Part shown: positions 1 to 11,100 of the stretch, in pieces
Numbering within the stretch: the stretch's first letter is position 1
Layout: each line of letters starts with the position of its first letter
DNA from: Skeletonema marinoi
Lineage: Eukaryota; Bacillariophyta; Thalassiosirophyceae; Thalassiosirales; Thalassiosiraceae
Direction: 5' to 3'
NCBI GenBank assembly: GCA_030544225.1
Contig: CM060485.1
Coordinates: 3,906,001 to 3,970,000, forward strand
Length of the DNA: 64,000 nucleotides
Position numbers and translations under genes: made by a program
Notes under the pieces: model-generated
Database searches by the model: none
Told to the model about the DNA's origin: nothing
The model's input: the letters and a program-made list of their open reading frames with translations, nothing else

Positions 1-840
1 CCGAAAGTGCCTCCTCTGAAATGCCCTTCGAGATAGTGATCAGCCAATCTTTGATAAAGAAAACCCGCTTCAGTTAACTTGTCAAAGAAGACTGGTCGAG
101 TGTCGCTCATAGTCACTCCAATTAGGCAAATTGTATGTTGATGAGAGAGTTGTAGCAAAGAAGAAATTAGAGGATCGTGGAGATAGTCTCTGTACGCAAG
201 ATCACTTCCAAAGATAAAGTCGTATCTTGAGAACATTTTGATTTGATAGAAGAGGCATAGATATGAGATTGATTTTTGAAACGTTTGTAGGCAGAGGGGA
301 TACAATACTCAGAAGGGATACTCACTTTTGATTGAAATTATCGACACCCCATTTATATTCTGCCACAGTAACTGATGAAGCTGGACGTTCTTTTCTATTT
401 GATGGGCTGCCATGATATGTTGAAGAAGAACCTTCTTTTGTGACAATTAGCTCATCCCATACGTGTGGATTGGTGCGTATCGTTTTCTCCATCAAGCTCA
501 GATGATCTTCAAAATCTGTCACCACAACATTCTTCAAAGATAGTGATGCTGTCTGTGCTAACGCTAATAAGCAAACAGATAGGAATCCGTTGCCACTTCC
601 GAGCTCAATGGCTGAAATACCATCGTTTTCACCTCGTTTACGCTTCATTTCAGTCAACCGGTTCAGGTTATCGGACACATCAGAGTAGTGATGTTCAAAA
701 TACTTAGCAATTGCGAGGCCTGTACTCCAGAGTCCTCCACCTATGCCAATGTTCCAATCCTCGCGAAAGTAAATAGGCGTCTCATTTATGGAGAGGAATA
801 CCTCATTGTCGCCCCCGCTGTTGTCTCCCATCTCGGCCAT
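1..840 (-). CDS. METTL21-like lysine methyltransferase (Methyltransf_16 family), 3' end outside window
   Basis: Seven-beta-strand SAM-dependent methyltransferase of the family that trimethylates lysines on chaperones and elongation factors. Exon 1 (326-840) has the family opening IGIGGGLWSTGLAIAKYF, the SAM motif AIELGSGNGFLSV and the acidic VVTDFEDHL. A 100-nt intron (226-325, donor GTGAGT, acceptor CTCAAG) joins it to exon 2 (up to 225), which starts YDFIFGSDLAYRDYLHDPL, matching the D-x-x-x-x-x-D-x-x-Y motif of this family. The reading frame stays open to base 1, so the C-terminus lies outside the window. The start at 840 (MAEMGDNSGG) is preferred; an in-frame ATG at 942 would add 34 basic and hydrophobic residues. 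The family is clear, the substrate is not. Confidence 0.8.
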
Positions 841-1047
841 GATGAACACCGCTTTGCTCTCAAGCAAAGTTTTGTTTTTGTTTTTGTGCACTCGAAACTT
901 GGAGAAGCAGAAGCTTGGAGACAGGAGACGAAAAGAGTGCATTTGCGTGCTTATTATTTACTCTTGTGTTGCGTTGCGTTGATTGAGTGTGATAGAGTTG
1001 ATAAGCAGACCTACAATCATTAAGAACTAGATATTATTACTTAAAAT

Positions 1048-2438
1048 CTATGCTGCAGTCTTGGTCTGAAGGGCTCCATTTTCGACCATTGCTTCTGCTA
1101 CAATAACAGCATTCAAAGCTGCTCCTCTCAACAGTTGATCTCCACATACAAAGAACTCCAATGCATTATCGAATGCAATATTCTCACGCAGCCGCCCTAC
1201 CTCAATATCATATTGTCCAGTTGCAGTTAGTGGCATAGGATACTTCATATTATCAACATCGTCAACGAGCTTGACACCAGGTGCTTCCTCCAAAGCCTTG
1301 CGTGCGGCTGCGACATCAACTGGGTTTTCAAAGAGTGCCACAATACTCTCAGAGTGGGCACGAGCTGTAGGGATGCGCACAGCAGTACAACTGGAGAAAA
1401 AGAACAATTTCAATCAGATGTGCATCAAAAAGTTTGAACATAATGAATATGACAATTTCCACTCACCTAACGGGGAAATCATCTGCTAAACCGCAAATCT
1501 TGCGTGTTTCCCTATACATTTGTTTGTTGTTAGAGAAAAGCTTTGCTGTTAGAGACAAACAATTTACGCTTACACAAACGTAAAAGACGAGCACAAAATA
1601 CTTACCAAGTTACTTTCATTTCTTCCTTGGTGTATCCATTCTCCATGAATTTATCAATGTGTGGAATCACATTGAAAGGAAGAGGATGAGCAAAGATCTT
1701 GTTTTCAGCTACATCCCTCTCTCCACTAAGAACAGCTCTTGTTCCTTCTTTAAGTTCATCCATACCTGGTTGTCCAGCACCAGAAGCCGCCTGGTATGTA
1801 GACATGATCATCTTGGACAAACCAAATAGCTTGTGCAAAGGCCAAACAGCCATGAGACCAATAGCTGTTGTGCAGTTGGGGTTTGCAATCAATTTCTTTC
1901 CCTTGGTAGCCTCGGCATTAATTTCAGGAACAACCAATGGGATTCCTTCCTTGTATCGGAACGCAGAAGAGTTATCAATCACAACAGCTCCATCATCTCC
2001 AGCACAGATATTCTCAGCATGAGCCAATGAAAAGTCGCCATCTACTGCCAAGAATACAACATCACATTCTCTTGCGGCATCTTCGCTAAATAATTCGACT
2101 TTCACTTTACCGAATTTGGTGTCAACTTCTTTGCCAGCACTGCGTTCTGATCCAAAGATACGGAGAGAGTCGACTGGGAAATCACGCTTCTCCAAACACC
2201 CAACGATTTCCTTTCCGACGGCTCCGGTGGCACCTACAATACCAACTTTGAGAGAAGACATACTGAGTGTTGTCGCAGATCTTGATGTGTGTTGAATGTG
2301 AGTGGGAAGGCGAGCCGATGGACGGGCAAGGCTTTGTCGGTGTGATGTGAAGGAAGAGACTGACGACGACGGTGTGAAGCCGTAGGTGGTGGCAAGAGAG
2401 CCAACGGCAAGCAGGGCTGCAGCAGAGTTGAATTTCAT
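1048..2438 (-). CDS. asd: aspartate-semialdehyde dehydrogenase, plastid-targeted
   Basis: Reduces aspartyl phosphate to aspartate semialdehyde, the branch point to lysine, threonine and methionine. Three exons restore the protein: 1606-2438, 1467-1511 (45 nt) and 1048-1390, all with GT-AG borders, total 406 aa. The small middle exon supplies the conserved ETRKICGLADDFPV segment, and the third exon continues with SCTAVRIPTARAHSE. NADP loop GATGAVGKE is at residues 69-77 and the catalytic cysteine sits in NPNCTT (C189). The N-terminus is a hydrophobic signal peptide ending TTYG followed by FTPSSS, a diatom plastid presequence with F after the cleavage site, then a Ser/Arg-rich transit-like stretch. 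Function and plastid location agree with the known plastid aspartate pathway. Confidence 0.93.
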
Positions 2439-3207
2439 TGTTGATGTTTTGGCTATCGAAGGGAATGACCACTTGGATGTATTCTTATTCTATTCTTCCT
2501 CTGTGCTTTGGAGCGAGGAACGACCGAGCGACGGAAGATTGGATTCCAAGTTCCAAGTGAAGATGGTCAAATAAATCAAAACGTGCGGAGGCGGAGTGCG
2601 GACACTTAATGCCACAATTCGGGGATATGTCAAAAGTGATTGGATAGTTAAGTTCCACGGTCTGTCCCTGTCGTGCTACCGAGAAGATCCCAATCGGAAA
2701 GCCGATCGGACTCACTTTTTCTGAGCTTCGTCATCTCATATCTCCAGCTGTGGTTGAAGTGGCGGCCCGCCCAAATTGGACCTCTTCAGTCACCTACGAG
2801 TCTGTAGCTGACTATACAACTTGAAAGAGTGGGTAGTGCAGTATGTCCTCCTATGCTATCGTGACCAAGTAGAATGGGCCACTAGAAGCTGTTGATTGCT
2901 AAATTCACAGTGCTGATAAGTATACCTACAAGGAACGTCTTCTTCTCGTGCTATTCGGTACTTATGCTGCTTCGTACTTCCCAGAGCTATCGCATAGTTG
3001 AGCTGAGTCCTAAAAGTAGCTACTTACTTGAACACTATTAACTTCTATCACAAGAATGCCTTCAGCCCAACAACTGCATGCTGATGCTGTAGTATCTCAT
3101 AGCCTATTTGAATTATCAGATGTGATAATGATAATAATGTAACAGAAAATTTATAGTGCTTATGCGAATCTTTCAAGTGTAATGATGCACGGATATCCCA
3201 TATCAAT
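2439..3207. other. intergenic region
   Basis: 769 bp between the start of the Asd gene and the stop codon of the next minus-strand gene. It should hold the Asd promoter and the neighbour's 3' UTR. I see short ORFs only, none with recognisable protein features, and no RNA gene or repeat. Confidence 0.5.
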
Positions 3208-4038
3208 CTAGAAACGAGACAATCCAGAGAGAGATGACACATCATCATCCACAAAGTATCCTTCTGGTATGATAACGATAAATTGTTCTTCATCTCTCTC
3301 AAAGCACAATCGCATCGAACAAGCGTCAACTGCACCACCTATTCTGCGGAATATGCTTGCTTCTCTATCTTCCTCATCAGTTAAGTCTGATTCTTTGTTG
3401 GTCCCAGAAGTCTTCTTGTCATCAGCAACAATAAAAGTGTTAGGTGTGCTTGTGTTTCTCACATAATCTTTATCTTTGGCTCGAGCAGGTCCCACAGCTT
3501 GTTTTGCAGAAGCCAAGAGTAGCGCATCATTCTGCAATTGTGACCGATTCTTTGCACCACAATAATCCTCGTGTGACGAAACAGTCTGTAAAGTGGAATT
3601 ACTCTTTGCATACGCATCTTCTCGGGGCTCATCCACCTTCCTCGTCGACGTTATGACGACTCCCTCCTCTGACTGCAGCCTAATCACTGTTGTGGCTTGG
3701 TCGAAGTTTTTGTCTTCCATTGTTCTTGTCGACGTTATTACGACTCCATTTGCTGATTCTGGGCTGAAGACTTTGCTGACGAGACTATTCGTCGTTCTTG
3801 GTCTTGGCGTAAGAGTGAGATGTCGTTTTGAATCAACAGATACTTGTGTTGGAAGACCAGATTTCGCTGATGGTACGATTGATATTCTGCTAAAGATTCT
3901 GTTGATACTTCTGACTCTTCCTTTGACGTCATCCTGTTCTTTAACTTCTTTGATAGGTTCACGAGAAGTGGCCGCCTGCTTCGCTTTCGCTTGTTTGTGA
4001 CTCTTGAAGATCACAGCTTCTTCTGTAAGCTTAGTCAT
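3208..4038 (-). CDS. hypothetical low-complexity protein, 276 aa
   Basis: Not recognised. The protein is basic and Lys/Ser/Thr-rich in its first two thirds and acidic toward the end. It has no signal peptide or membrane segment. An internal repeat is visible at protein level: GVVITSTRTMEDKNF and GVVITSTRKVDEPRE about 30 residues apart, also visible as near-identical DNA around 3645 and 3730. The C-terminal 60 residues (EASIFRRIGGAVDAC through EEQFIVIIPEGYFVDD) look more ordered and could be a small folded domain. It starts 67-157 bp from the plus-strand small ORF, so the two probably share a promoter. Confidence 0.55.
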   Translation of the reverse strand: MTKLTEEAVIFKSHKQAKAKQAATSREPIKEVKEQDDVKGRVRSINRIFSRISIVPSAKSGLPTQVSVDSKRHLTLTPRPRTTNSLVSKVFSPESANGVVITSTRTMEDKNFDQATTVIRLQSEEGVVITSTRKVDEPREDAYAKSNSTLQTVSSHEDYCGAKNRSQLQNDALLLASAKQAVGPARAKDKDYVRNTSTPNTFIVADDKKTSGTNKESDLTDEEDREASIFRRIGGAVDACSMRLCFERDEEQFIVIIPEGYFVDDDVSSLSGLSRF

Positions 4039-4194
4039 TGCCCAGTATGTTTGCAGTTTATATCAAGACGGAAACGAACGCTGGTCGGTGGTGCAGCGGA
4101 ATGAATGAACTGCCTCGCTAGCGCAGATACAGTCTCTAATACTTTGTCAACAAGTTGTGCAACCTTTTTGTTCAGTTTGCCACAAAATCGGAAG

Positions 4195-4446
4195 ATGGAA
4201 GAAGCGAAAGCTGATCCTGTTGAAACCAAAAGAATTCCTCTGTATGAGTACCGCTACCTGCGACTGATGACAGGATCTTGTATACCGGACGTATTGAATT
4301 CCTCTGTAGAAGTAGCGGTTGAAGTACAAAAAATGGTCTCCTGGGAAAGAACCGCCCAAAGCGAAGCGTTGAATGAGAGCATGCAAGAGACTCTCCTGCA
4401 GAGTAAAAGGTTTGAACTTCTCTACTTTGAGCTGAAAATCACCTAA
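4195..4446 (+). CDS. small hypothetical protein, 83 aa
   Basis: A short ORF divergent from the 3208-4038 gene. The preferred start is MEEAKADPVETKR at 4195; an in-frame ATG at 4105 would add 30 residues. The body is predicted to be mostly helical (PDVLNSSVEVAVEVQKM, then a charged helix through QSKRFELLYFELK), the size and style of a small complex subunit, but I do not recognise the family. Placement between two minus-strand genes matches the strand alternation of the region. The call rests on composition and position only. Confidence 0.4.
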   Translation: MEEAKADPVETKRIPLYEYRYLRLMTGSCIPDVLNSSVEVAVEVQKMVSWERTAQSEALNESMQETLLQSKRFELLYFELKIT

Positions 4447-4570
4447 TTTTAATATCTCATGTGACAAGGGACAAGAGTGATGATGCCTTTTACTACTTCA
4501 TAAATCATACTTTAATGTAAACCCTACCATTTTCATCTTAATTTCAACAGAGCACTAGGTATATTTTACT

Positions 4571-6445
4571 TTACTGCAGTGCACCAGATTTCTTCATCTC
4601 ATCCATCAAGTTCAATTGAACGGAAGAATCTACAAACGTGTTGGCCGCGATCGTTCCACTTGCAGCTACTCCTGGTAAGCCAATACCCGGGAAACAAGTA
4701 TCTCCGCAAGCAAGAAGCCCTTCAATGGGTGTCTTCGCCGATGGGAGTTCCCAAACATCTTTACCTTCGGGTGGTGCAGGTCCGTATGTGCCGCGGAATC
4801 TTCTGTTGTATCTTCTATGAGTCAATGGGGTACCAACCTCGACAATACTTCCTTGTTTCTTCGCTCTTTCGCGAATGTCTGGTATTATCCGTTCCAAAGC
4901 TAACCAAAGGGCTTCCGTCTTCTCTTCCTTCAAATCTTTGTAAGTCTTGGTTCTTTGATAATCTTTTTCTTCCGTCTTGCCGTTGTCAACACCTCCATCC
5001 AGTTTACTTTCCCAGTCCTGAAAGTTTTCACTTGCAGCAGTGTATGCGTGGATAACGTGGAAACCGTCTGGGGCTAGATTTGGATCAAATATTGTTGGGA
5101 TAGAGACAATCACAAGATTCTGTTCTGCCGTAACATCATCCTCGAGGTTCAATACAGAGTGATGACAATCTAAATCATCTGGCAGACCAGCAGCTGGTAT
5201 ACCAAGGTGAATATGCATAAAGCTCCCAGTCATCTCCATTTCATTTGCTTGTGTTCTAACTTTCCTCACCGCTGCAGCTATCTCAGACTCTTCTCCTCCA
5301 TTGACAACGCTGTCTTCGAGAAGTCGAGCCATATTCCATAGGGGCGCATTGCATATAACTCCTCGGCGCGCATTGAGAACTGTTCCGTCTTCTAATGTGA
5401 CTCCCTTACAAACTGCTTTGTTGTTTTCTTCTTCTAAATTGAATTTTTCAACACGAGACTTGAGTCTCAGCTCTCCAGAGCCAACACCTTGACGACTCAT
5501 TTCCAGTCCCCGAACTAGCGCTTGGATTAACGAGTCCATACCGCCTTTGGGGTAGTCCAGTACTGCGCCATCTTTGTGCAAGTCTATCATAGTGTAAGAT
5601 ACAGGGGCCGCTTGCGTGTGTGCGGCATCTAAACCAGATAAAGCAAAGGCCAGGTAATCGAACCATTGACGGTTAAATTTGTCAGTGAGGCCATATAAAT
5701 CCATCGACTTTGTGAATGGGCCCGTCAATAGTTGCCCTTTGAGACCAATACCAAGAAATTTTAGCAAGTATTGAGCCATTGTGAAGACCGCTCTCAGATC
5801 TGATCTCAACGCCAACGGAGGTATCAATGCGCTACTCTCTGACAATCCATTTGGAGCCATCATTTCATTACGGAACTTAGTGAATGCTTCTCGAGCAGGA
5901 ATCCCAGCCTTCTTTTCTATTGCCTTCTCCCAAGTACCATCATTGCCCGTAGTTAAGCGGAACGTTGCTTTTTCGTCTTCTGCCGGATAGGCAGTGTCAT
6001 AAACCATCCAACCATCATAGGTTATCCAATCAATATCGTTGGCGGTACCAACAGCATCCAGGACTTGTCGAAGTGGGTTAGTTCCCTTCTGACTCATTCC
6101 TGACAATAAACTAGGTCCAGAATCAAAGACAAATGGCTTATCAGACTTTATCGAAGCAGGCGCTTTCCTTTCAAACGAGTGCGCTACACCACCAGCCACA
6201 TCATGTGCCTCCACACAGATTGTTTTCAAACCATAGCGAGCAGATAGGGCAGCTGCAGACAGTCCACCAATTCCTGCACCGATGACGACGACATCCCAAT
6301 CTTCCTCCTTGATATTGCTGCTATCGGCAGTAGCGAACACACCTACATGATGTGCTCGCTTACTAGAGATTGGTCGTAGAGAAAATGCGTCAACGATGGT
6401 GGAGCTCGTTAATGCAGCTATCGGTAGTAGAGCTATTATCTTCAT
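4571..6445 (-). CDS. CRTISO-like carotenoid isomerase / FAD-dependent oxidoreductase, plastid-targeted
   Basis: An intronless 624-aa flavoprotein of the carotenoid isomerase / phytoene desaturase-like family. The FAD-binding Rossmann motif VVVIGAGIGGLSAA begins at residue 52. Downstream are the family segments FDSGPSLLSGM and, near the C-terminus (about 576-592), GLLACGDTCFPGIGLPG, the FAD-contacting GD box characteristic of CRTISO and its paralogs. The N-terminus MKIIALLPIAALTSSTIVDA followed by FSLRP is a signal peptide with the plastid F motif. Plastid carotenoid isomerases convert poly-cis lycopene to all-trans. Diatoms carry several CRTISO-like paralogs, so which carotenoid step this copy serves cannot be told from sequence. 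It shares a 362-bp promoter with the START-like gene. Confidence 0.82.
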   Translation of the reverse strand: MKIIALLPIAALTSSTIVDAFSLRPISSKRAHHVGVFATADSSNIKEEDWDVVVIGAGIGGLSAAALSARYGLKTICVEAHDVAGGVAHSFERKAPASIKSDKPFVFDSGPSLLSGMSQKGTNPLRQVLDAVGTANDIDWITYDGWMVYDTAYPAEDEKATFRLTTGNDGTWEKAIEKKAGIPAREAFTKFRNEMMAPNGLSESSALIPPLALRSDLRAVFTMAQYLLKFLGIGLKGQLLTGPFTKSMDLYGLTDKFNRQWFDYLAFALSGLDAAHTQAAPVSYTMIDLHKDGAVLDYPKGGMDSLIQALVRGLEMSRQGVGSGELRLKSRVEKFNLEEENNKAVCKGVTLEDGTVLNARRGVICNAPLWNMARLLEDSVVNGGEESEIAAAVRKVRTQANEMEMTGSFMHIHLGIPAAGLPDDLDCHHSVLNLEDDVTAEQNLVIVSIPTIFDPNLAPDGFHVIHAYTAASENFQDWESKLDGGVDNGKTEEKDYQRTKTYKDLKEEKTEALWLALERIIPDIRERAKKQGSIVEVGTPLTHRRYNRRFRGTYGPAPPEGKDVWELPSAKTPIEGLLACGDTCFPGIGLPGVAASGTIAANTFVDSSVQLNLMDEMKKSGALQ

Positions 6446-6539
6446 GGTTGTAGTGACAGGGCTTTATTAAGTGGCAGGGATGGCACGAGGGAATTGCATA
6501 ACGATTTCAAGACCTCTAGAGCATGGTGGTCGGTCGGTG

Positions 6540-6549
6540 GTCACGTGAC
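6540..6549. promoter_or_regulatory. G-box palindrome GTCACGTGAC in a divergent promoter
   Basis: A perfect 10-bp palindrome with a CACGTG core lies between the CRTISO-like gene (start 6445, minus) and the START-like gene (start 6808, plus). It runs directly into TGACGT (6546-6551), a bZIP half-site. CACGTG is bound by bHLH and bZIP factors in many eukaryotes; a role here is inference. Confidence 0.35.
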
Positions 6550-6807
6550 GTGATCGGTGACTCAGTGGTTGCCAAATGCTTTTGTTTGGGGGCTATCATT
6601 GGCGAGGCAGGATACTTTGTTCTTCTAAAATAAAGGCCGGAGCCGGTGATGTGCTACAGCTATCGCGATCGAGGAATGATTGCAGCTGTTGAACGCGTAC
6701 TTGTGGGGGTAGAGATCGTGCCTTTGCAGCTGGGGCCTGAGATATTGAGATATATATATTGAGCTGGAAATTCGACATAGCTAGCCGCTGGTTGTCACAT
6801 CTTCATC

Positions 6808-8100
6808 ATGGTCCGGGCAGAAGCAAAACGTAAGAAGACACATGGCAATCCAATCAACACTGCTGCAGATGAAACCTCAATAGCAAGCCGTGTCTCCGAC
6901 CTATCCACTGAACTCAATGAGCATGTATTCCAAGGAAGAATCTTTGATGCTCGTGTCACTGCTCTGAAACTCAAGAGCTTAAGAAATGAACAGAGAGATG
7001 CAGCCGAAGTCGATGATGAGCTAATTTCGGAAGTGCTAGACCAGGCTGAGCATGTGGATCAATTACTTCACGACCTTCATTCAGATGATGGGTGGACTTT
7101 AGCAAAAGAAAGTAAAGGTGTGACTATACACTATCGGAAGGAAGCTGGCACTTCTATACATACCATTAGGGCACAGACGCAGTTTCATAACTTCGAGCCG
7201 AAGGATTTCACAAAGCTCTGCTCTCTCTTCGTAGAAACAGAATGCATGCCGAAATGGTTTCCTGGTGGCGTCATGAAAAAGGCAGATGTGCTGTCATGGC
7301 ACTCAAAATACTCGAAAGTGATCCAGCTACATATATCTTTAGATCTTCTCCCGTTCCTTTCATCAAGAGATTCAATAGTGTATGGTAATGGTTACCATTT
7401 GCCTGCCCAGAATGCATTCCTGATTCGTTCAAAATCGACTCAAGAAGATACTTCCCGTTACTGTGAGATACCAAAACCAGCCAAGGGGATAGTTCGGATG
7501 GATACAGAGTCAATATTCTTCGTCCAGCTATTGCAAAAAGATGTGATTTCATTCAAAATGATTGGTAGAGATGATTTGAAGCTCAAGTACATACCAACTC
7601 CATTGCTCAATCACATTTCCCAAGGCCATTTGCCTTACGAGCTGATGCGTACGGTAAAACGAACTATTAAGAACTTTGAAGGATCTGTATGGGACAAGAA
7701 AATGAAAGAGAGGGTGGATTACTACAAAGAAATCGAAGATAAAGTACATGTCCAGCTGGAAAAGTGGGACAACGAAGGAACAAACGGTGCGTCGGATAGA
7801 CTCGGCTATGGAGCAAAGGTTTCTAAGAAGCTTGCGCCTTCAGCAAAGCGTTCAAAGAGTATCTCGTTGTCTGTTGTGGTTGCATTAGTTGCAATTATTA
7901 CAATACCACTTCTCTTTGCACACCATGGTTCAATGTCACTGAATGATATGGTCACATCTAAGTCAGTGGTGAAGCTGCTGGAAAACGAGCACTTTCGGCG
8001 TATTCTTTCATCCACGCTCACCCTAATGCTGTCACTTGCTTCGATACGGAAAGTAATCAAGCTGTTATCATCCAATAACACGCTCTATCTTAATATTTGA
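6808..8100 (+). CDS. START-like lipid-binding domain protein with C-terminal membrane segment, 430 aa
   Basis: Residues about 90-310 resemble a START / Bet v1-type lipid-transfer domain. They begin DGWTLAKESKGVTIHYRK, continue with the PKWFPGG and LPFLSSRDSIVYGNGY region, and end in an amphipathic helix. The typical signature of an early W, a central SSRD and a C-terminal helix is visible. After a basic linker (KKLAPSAKRSKS) comes one clear membrane segment, SISLSVVVALVAIITIPLLF (about 351-370), and a weaker hydrophobic stretch near the end, suggesting membrane anchoring with the lipid-binding domain on the cytosolic side. Its stop codon lies 39 nt from that of the convergent symplekin gene. 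The ligand is unknown. Confidence 0.65.
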   Translation: MVRAEAKRKKTHGNPINTAADETSIASRVSDLSTELNEHVFQGRIFDARVTALKLKSLRNEQRDAAEVDDELISEVLDQAEHVDQLLHDLHSDDGWTLAKESKGVTIHYRKEAGTSIHTIRAQTQFHNFEPKDFTKLCSLFVETECMPKWFPGGVMKKADVLSWHSKYSKVIQLHISLDLLPFLSSRDSIVYGNGYHLPAQNAFLIRSKSTQEDTSRYCEIPKPAKGIVRMDTESIFFVQLLQKDVISFKMIGRDDLKLKYIPTPLLNHISQGHLPYELMRTVKRTIKNFEGSVWDKKMKERVDYYKEIEDKVHVQLEKWDNEGTNGASDRLGYGAKVSKKLAPSAKRSKSISLSVVVALVAIITIPLLFAHHGSMSLNDMVTSKSVVKLLENEHFRRILSSTLTLMLSLASIRKVIKLLSSNNTLYLNI

Positions 8101-8139
8101 TAACATTTTAAGAGTGATAACATTCCAGTGAATTATGTA

Positions 8140-11100
8140 TTACTTTTTAGGATACTTGGCACGATACATCTTCTTCTGTTCTTCTGGTAACTTCTCGATA
8201 GCTTCCAGGCTACTGATTCCTTGATCACCGGTATTTTCGAGCATTTTAGCGCATCTCATCCAACCTTCCCATTGACGTTTGTCTGAATGTACCTGTCCCT
8301 CGACGAGACGAGGTAACAACACATGGCAGATCCAAGAATGCAAGCTCTCGTGTTTTGAGCAAGTAAGAATGATGGTTCGCATGTAGGCGAGTGGAAGTGA
8401 TTCGCCCTCCAAGAATTTGCCACTGATGTAGTCTAAAGCTGCCTGCACAACGCGATCATTGAACACTTCATCATCCTCCAGGCATACACGAATAACATCC
8501 AAATACCGTTTCTGCGGGATCCCAATCGCATGAAAGTCCAACTGATGCAAGTAAACCATCTGCTCGCAGCTCGACATGCCACGTAGCGTGTTCTCAGTTG
8601 AATCAGGTTCATCTCGAAAAATCATTGAGTATCTACCAAGGCGCTCTGACATTCTATGAAGCGCTGTCTTGAGAATTTCGTCACTTCCTTTCACAAAGTC
8701 AGGGAGTTCTTTGAGTAGCTCTACTCTCTTGATACCCGACACTACAGGCATGATATAACGAATATCAGGCTTACCATCAGCATCCAAGCGTGCCTTTTGG
8801 ATTTCTTGGCACGCATCAATCAGCTCCTGAGATGGCAACGACTTATCGGCTGCTGTGACCAAGTTATCAAGGAAACAAATTAGAAGGGGTGCTTCCTTTT
8901 CGCTGGCCATATCAGCAACTTGCACTGCAATTTTCGCAGCACCATGCTTCGTAGCTGCAGCCCTGGCCAGCTTGGGCATATTCGTCCTGATAGCTTTGGC
9001 GAGAACATCAGCACCATCACGGCAACCATTTTCCATTATAGCCTTGATGATTTCAGGGCGACGCACAGCAAGAGCCATTACTAAGACAACAGGCTTTCTC
9101 ACTCGATCAAGTGCTTGTTTTTCTTCGTCGCTTTGTGGAGCTAAAGCTGATTTGGAGCTGTACCCGTGTTTTTCTTTTTTCCTTGCACTTGATTCATTGG
9201 CTTTCTTTATTTTTTCGTGATTTTCGATGGCAAATCGTGTTGCGAACTCAAGCTCTTTCGCAGCAGAGGTTATCACTTTGTCAGCACAGTCTACATTCTT
9301 TGGGAAAATCACATTCATGACCAACTTCAGGGCCTTGTCCTCAATCTGAGCACTTGCGGGTAAACGGCCCGAAGCAATAGCTACGGCACAATCTACAGCA
9401 CTGCCACGTAAGGCGTCACGTTGGAAGGCGACATCACGGAGAATAAGCAAGGCTGCAGTGGCTCTTTTTTCAGCCGCAGCTTTTGCAGTACGAGCAGCAG
9501 CTGCTTCGGCGATTGTTTGACTTGGTGTTTTTGTTGAAAACTTCTTCACGACTTCATCAATGTCACAGAGTGAGCTGACTAGATTCAGTGATGACGGTGT
9601 CAGGAAAGGTGCAGCTCCCAACTGGTGTGGCAATGATGATGCTGCAGCATTTGCAATTCGTTTCCGCTCATTATCTTTGGGGTTTTGATTTGAGAGATCA
9701 CATGCGTTGACCACAGAAGATACAAACAGATCAAGACATTTCTCATACTTTGCCTTGTCTTCATTGAAACTGCATACATAAGCCTCATTCAAAATTCGCA
9801 TCGCCAAGGCAGAAGTAGAAGCAGCTGCATTTGAAACTTCTTTCTCGTCTGATGATAGGCCTTTGGGGGTCAAGTCATACGCAAGAGAAGAAGAAACAAG
9901 AGGATTCTCCAGAGCAAATTCAAGCGCCCCGGCAAGCTCTTCTTCTGTTTCCGCATTCTTCTTGATACTGCTCTCGACAGCTTCAACAGTCATAACATGT
10001 GATCTTTCAATTTCGCTAGCTGCCTTTACACCTTCCAAAGTCAAAGCCAGCCGGGCTGCAATTTGCTTTCCAAAATCTGCAACAGCGCTAGAGCGGGCAT
10101 TGCTAGAAGACATCAGCACACGCGAGAAGGCCATTGATGAGGCAAGCTTTGATTGCGCAGCAAATGCCTTTTCAGTGTCCTTCACTTTCTCTCCTTGTGC
10201 AATTTTCATCCCAGCATCAAGGACACTACTGTTCATTTTGAAAGTAAGAACTGGTCTACCGTCTTCTCCAACTTCTCCTTCTTCGATGGCCCAGCCGTCT
10301 CCACCATCACGATCGTACCAGTGGTTCTCTTCCATCGTTAGTGAAGCTCCATTACTCACTACAGCATCAACTACGAAGTCCAAATCAATCGGTTGCTTCC
10401 TCTGCTTACTTGAAGCCACGGGAGGTCGCTTGGGTGGTAGATTATCAAGGTTGAGCAAAACAAGTTCACAGGCGTCAACCATACTTGTTGGTAACTGAAT
10501 CCCCGAACCCAAACCACGTGCCATCTTGGCAGCACGAACCCTAGCCTGTGCATCATCAGTATCACGTTGTCGTTTAGCTGCACGAGAGTCATCGGCACTT
10601 GTGTCCCATTCGTAAAATACAGCGGCACGGTTACGAGCAGCACGACCACCTTTCATCAAATTTAGTTGTTGCTTTGACGCCTTGAGAGCACGATCGGCTT
10701 GAGTTTCCATGCCTGCCTGCTTGAGTGCATCTGACAAGACCTCCCAGGAGCCACTTGTTACTGACAGGAAATGCCGAAGAAGTGTCAAACATGACGAACG
10801 TAAGTGCGTACGAATACCAGTGATTGCAGCCTTTGATAACAATACTCCGTCGTTATCAGACGTTCCGGGAGGGTCTATCGCCCTTCTCGCAAGACAAACC
10901 GATGATTCCTTAAAATAAACAGGACGTTTCGTCGCCAGCATCTGGATAGCGTTGATAGAAAGGGAGTATGATTTCTGAGATAGACCAAAGTCCAATTCAA
11001 TGTTTGCACGGTCCAAGGTGAATGCATTTTTGTCGCCTCCAGCAGCCTCTGCCTTTTCGGCATCAGTTTCAAAGTTGAGGAATGCTAGTGCTGCAGGCTT

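Noticed and set aside
2485-2715. 76-codon minus-strand ORF upstream of Asd
   Set aside because: Lies in promoter space, no conserved motif, codon content unlike the neighbouring genes.
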